NCBI RefSeq assembly: GCF_011075055.1
Contig: NC_058138.1
Span: 8,080,001-8,144,000, forward strand
Direction of reading: 5' to 3'
Length of the DNA: 64,000 nt
DNA from: Mangifera indica
Taxonomy: Eukaryota; Streptophyta; Magnoliopsida; Sapindales; Anacardiaceae
Below, piece by piece: positions 62,390 through 64,000 of this stretch (within the stretch, counting starts at the first letter, position 1; each line of letters begins with the position of its first letter). The position numbers and the translations under genes were made by a program. A model generated the notes under the pieces. That model saw nothing but the letters and a program-made list of their open reading frames with translations, was not told the origin of the DNA and did not search any database.

Positions 62390-63130
62390 TCATAAGTGGT
62401 CTAAACATTCTCCTTTGTGTGGCTTGCCACACTTCTTGCAAGTAGTGGTCTCACTTTTTCCCTACTTCTTATTCCCCTTCTAACCTTTCTTGTTACCTCT
62501 TAATTGGAATGGTCTCTTACCCTTATTTGATATCCCGGGTTATTGACCCCTTTGTGTACTGTTACTACTTAATTAGGGCTCTAATGCTGATCCCTTATAC
62601 TTTTTTTAGACAAACACCTTAGATCTCAAAACTCTACTTAAGGTCGCACTATATCTCTAAGTCCTATCATAACATCTTAGACTATGGTTGGATTAAGCTC
62701 GTAGATGAGCTTATCGATTCTCCCCAAGTTTGAACTCCCTTTCCCAATGGCATCCTCACCAAATTGTTGAATTTGTTGGCGTACTCCTTTTTTGAATCTA
62801 ATCCTTGTGATAGTGTTATGAACTTTTGGGCCTTTATACATTTGACATTAGCATTGTTGTACTCTGCCTCAAACAGTTCCATGTCATCTTAGAATCCTTA
62901 ACTTTCTCCTTAGTTAAGTTCCACCATACCCAAGTAGCTACTTTAAATAAATAGGGAGCATATATGATTGTTTCTTGATATGACATATCATATAAAGCCA
63001 AAGCACTCTCAACTGCCTCTAACCACTCTTTAACTATAATTAGATCTTTAGCACTTGCAAATTTCTAGGGCTAGTGCATACTTAGCAGAGTATAAATAGG
63101 ATGCAGTTGTGTCCTCATAAAATTTGATCT
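62390..63130 (-). pseudogene. Ty3/gypsy gag relic
   Basis: Read from 63130 down. A retrotransposon Gag domain has remnants around AKDLIIVKEWLEAVESALAL (about 63050) and VWWNLTKEKVKDSKMTW (about 62910), followed by a basic linker. A CCHC-type knuckle, TCKKCGKPHKGEC, lies at about 62435-62400. Frameshifts and stops occur between the blocks, so no Gag is made. The rest of the polyprotein is absent to the left. Confidence 0.65.
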
Positions 63131-63210
63131 TTTCATCATATAACATCTCTTCGAAGTTAATGCATAAATTTAATGTCTATCTCAAGGGACCCCTGATATG
63201 CATGGATTGA

Positions 63211-63783
63211 TGTTAATGTTAAAAATCGAACAATATTGGATTGAGCAATTACTCAATCCTAATGTGGCCACAAATTAATTCTTGTACAAGTCGATCCAAT
63301 GACCTCAAGTTGAAGGGTCACATATACCATCGTTTACTAAGATGATATATTTCATAGACTATAGTTAAAGAGTAATCATTTATATGAAATCTTTTTAGTG
63401 GGTCAATTCGGTGGACATGTCTATAATATGCACCCATATGTTGTACTAAGTTATTTATAAACAACTTTGACATTTGAGATTAGTAACTAACTTTTGATGG
63501 GGGTTTTCAATATCATGATAGTTCTCATTATATTACTTGTGCCCTTGGTTAAGGTAATATCATAACTATAGATTTTTCTATGATGACTACCTTATGTGAA
63601 CATATGGTCATCACAATCACTTGACACGTACTGATCCCTCGTCATGGTTCATTTAGTCTAAGAGCATTTATTTACTTTGTACACATGATTTATGATAAAG
63701 AATACCATTTTTGTTAATTCAAAATCATGATTAGAATTGATTATACATTGGCAACTATTGGCTCTAGAGTGTCTATCCTAACA
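63211..63783 (-). repeat. Probable LTR of a Ty1/copia element leaving the window
   Basis: On the minus strand the sequence begins TGTTAGGATAGACACTC at 63783, directly after the RNase H end of a copia element. A candidate far end is at about 63211, where plus-strand TGTTAATG would be the inverse of a terminal CA. The exact end and target duplication are not established. Confidence 0.45.
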
Positions 63784-64000
63784 ATTAGTCATATGCCTGA
63801 TGTCGTATGATGCTACATATTTATCGTGCTCCTATTGCGACAAAGGCTTCGTCAATGGGTTCACCAAGTTGTTATCAGTGTCTATCTTACCTATCTAAAC
63901 ATCTCTACATTTAATGATCTCTCTAATCAGGCGGTATCGTCTAAGTATATATTTGGATCTATAGTAAGGTCGTTAACTCCTTCACCATGATCAGGTAGTA
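63784..64000 (-). pseudogene. Ty1/copia RNase H C-terminal end (continues beyond the window)
   Basis: On the minus strand the frame reads RYRLIREIIK, then IGKIDTDNNLVNPLTKPLSQ, the typical C-terminus of copia RNase H. A stop interrupts between the two blocks. The element continues to the right of the window and is distinct from copia elements A and B. Confidence 0.7.

Overview
This 64 kb window is nuclear DNA of a flowering plant, most likely a eudicot. The genes are split by AT-rich introns, and the families are plant ones: a PDR-type ABCG transporter, a leucine-rich-repeat receptor-like protein, a bark-storage-type nucleosidase-like protein and a plant JmjN/JmjC demethylase. The rest is AT-rich intergenic DNA crowded with plant transposons. 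No tRNA, rRNA, CRISPR or bacterial-type operon was seen. All exon boundaries are read by eye from GT/AG sites, reading-frame phase and family resemblance; nothing was computed or searched.

Layout from left to right. The 3' half of a peptidyl-tRNA hydrolase 2 gene runs off the left edge (93-1389). From 3.5 to 19.3 kb lies a transposon block. It holds a MULE-like MITE, a hAT-like element, a scrap of endogenous pararetrovirus, and a minus-strand Ty1/copia element split by a complete plus-strand Ty1/copia element (7809-12529) with LTRs and near-matching 5-bp target duplications. Next to it (16.9-17.6 kb) are relics of the gene pair that follows. That pair is convergent: a phosphorylase-superfamily (bark storage protein-like) gene, six exons, 344 aa (19999-21606, +), and a JmjN/JmjC histone demethylase, eight exons, about 520 aa (21961-24198, -).

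From 24910 to 36154 is one 11.2-kb Mutator-like element (MULE) with about 120-bp terminal inverted repeats and a perfect 9-bp target duplication. Inside are a decayed MURA-type transposase on the plus strand and a decayed DUF1985/Ulp1-protease gene on the minus strand, arranged tail to tail, plus two minisatellite arrays of different sequence under the two ends. Beyond it are a small secreted Cys-rich peptide ORF, more MULE-MITE copies, a gypsy remnant, and a broken PDR-type ABCG transporter pseudogene (43441-49102) carrying a 422-bp TRIM retroelement. A frameshifted fragment of an eIF(iso)4G-like gene follows.

The last third holds duplicated AT-rich segments, an intact MULE-MITE with a perfect 9-bp target duplication, and a single-exon LRR receptor-like protein gene (57490-59883). 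This gene stops before the membrane anchor. The right edge has a Ty3/gypsy gag relic next to the LTR and RNase H end of another Ty1/copia element that leaves the window.

The intact-looking cellular genes are the PTH2 gene, the nucleosidase-like gene, the JmjC gene and, in truncated form, the receptor-like protein. They have no evident shared pathway; the linking theme of the window is repeated transposon insertion, nesting and local duplication.
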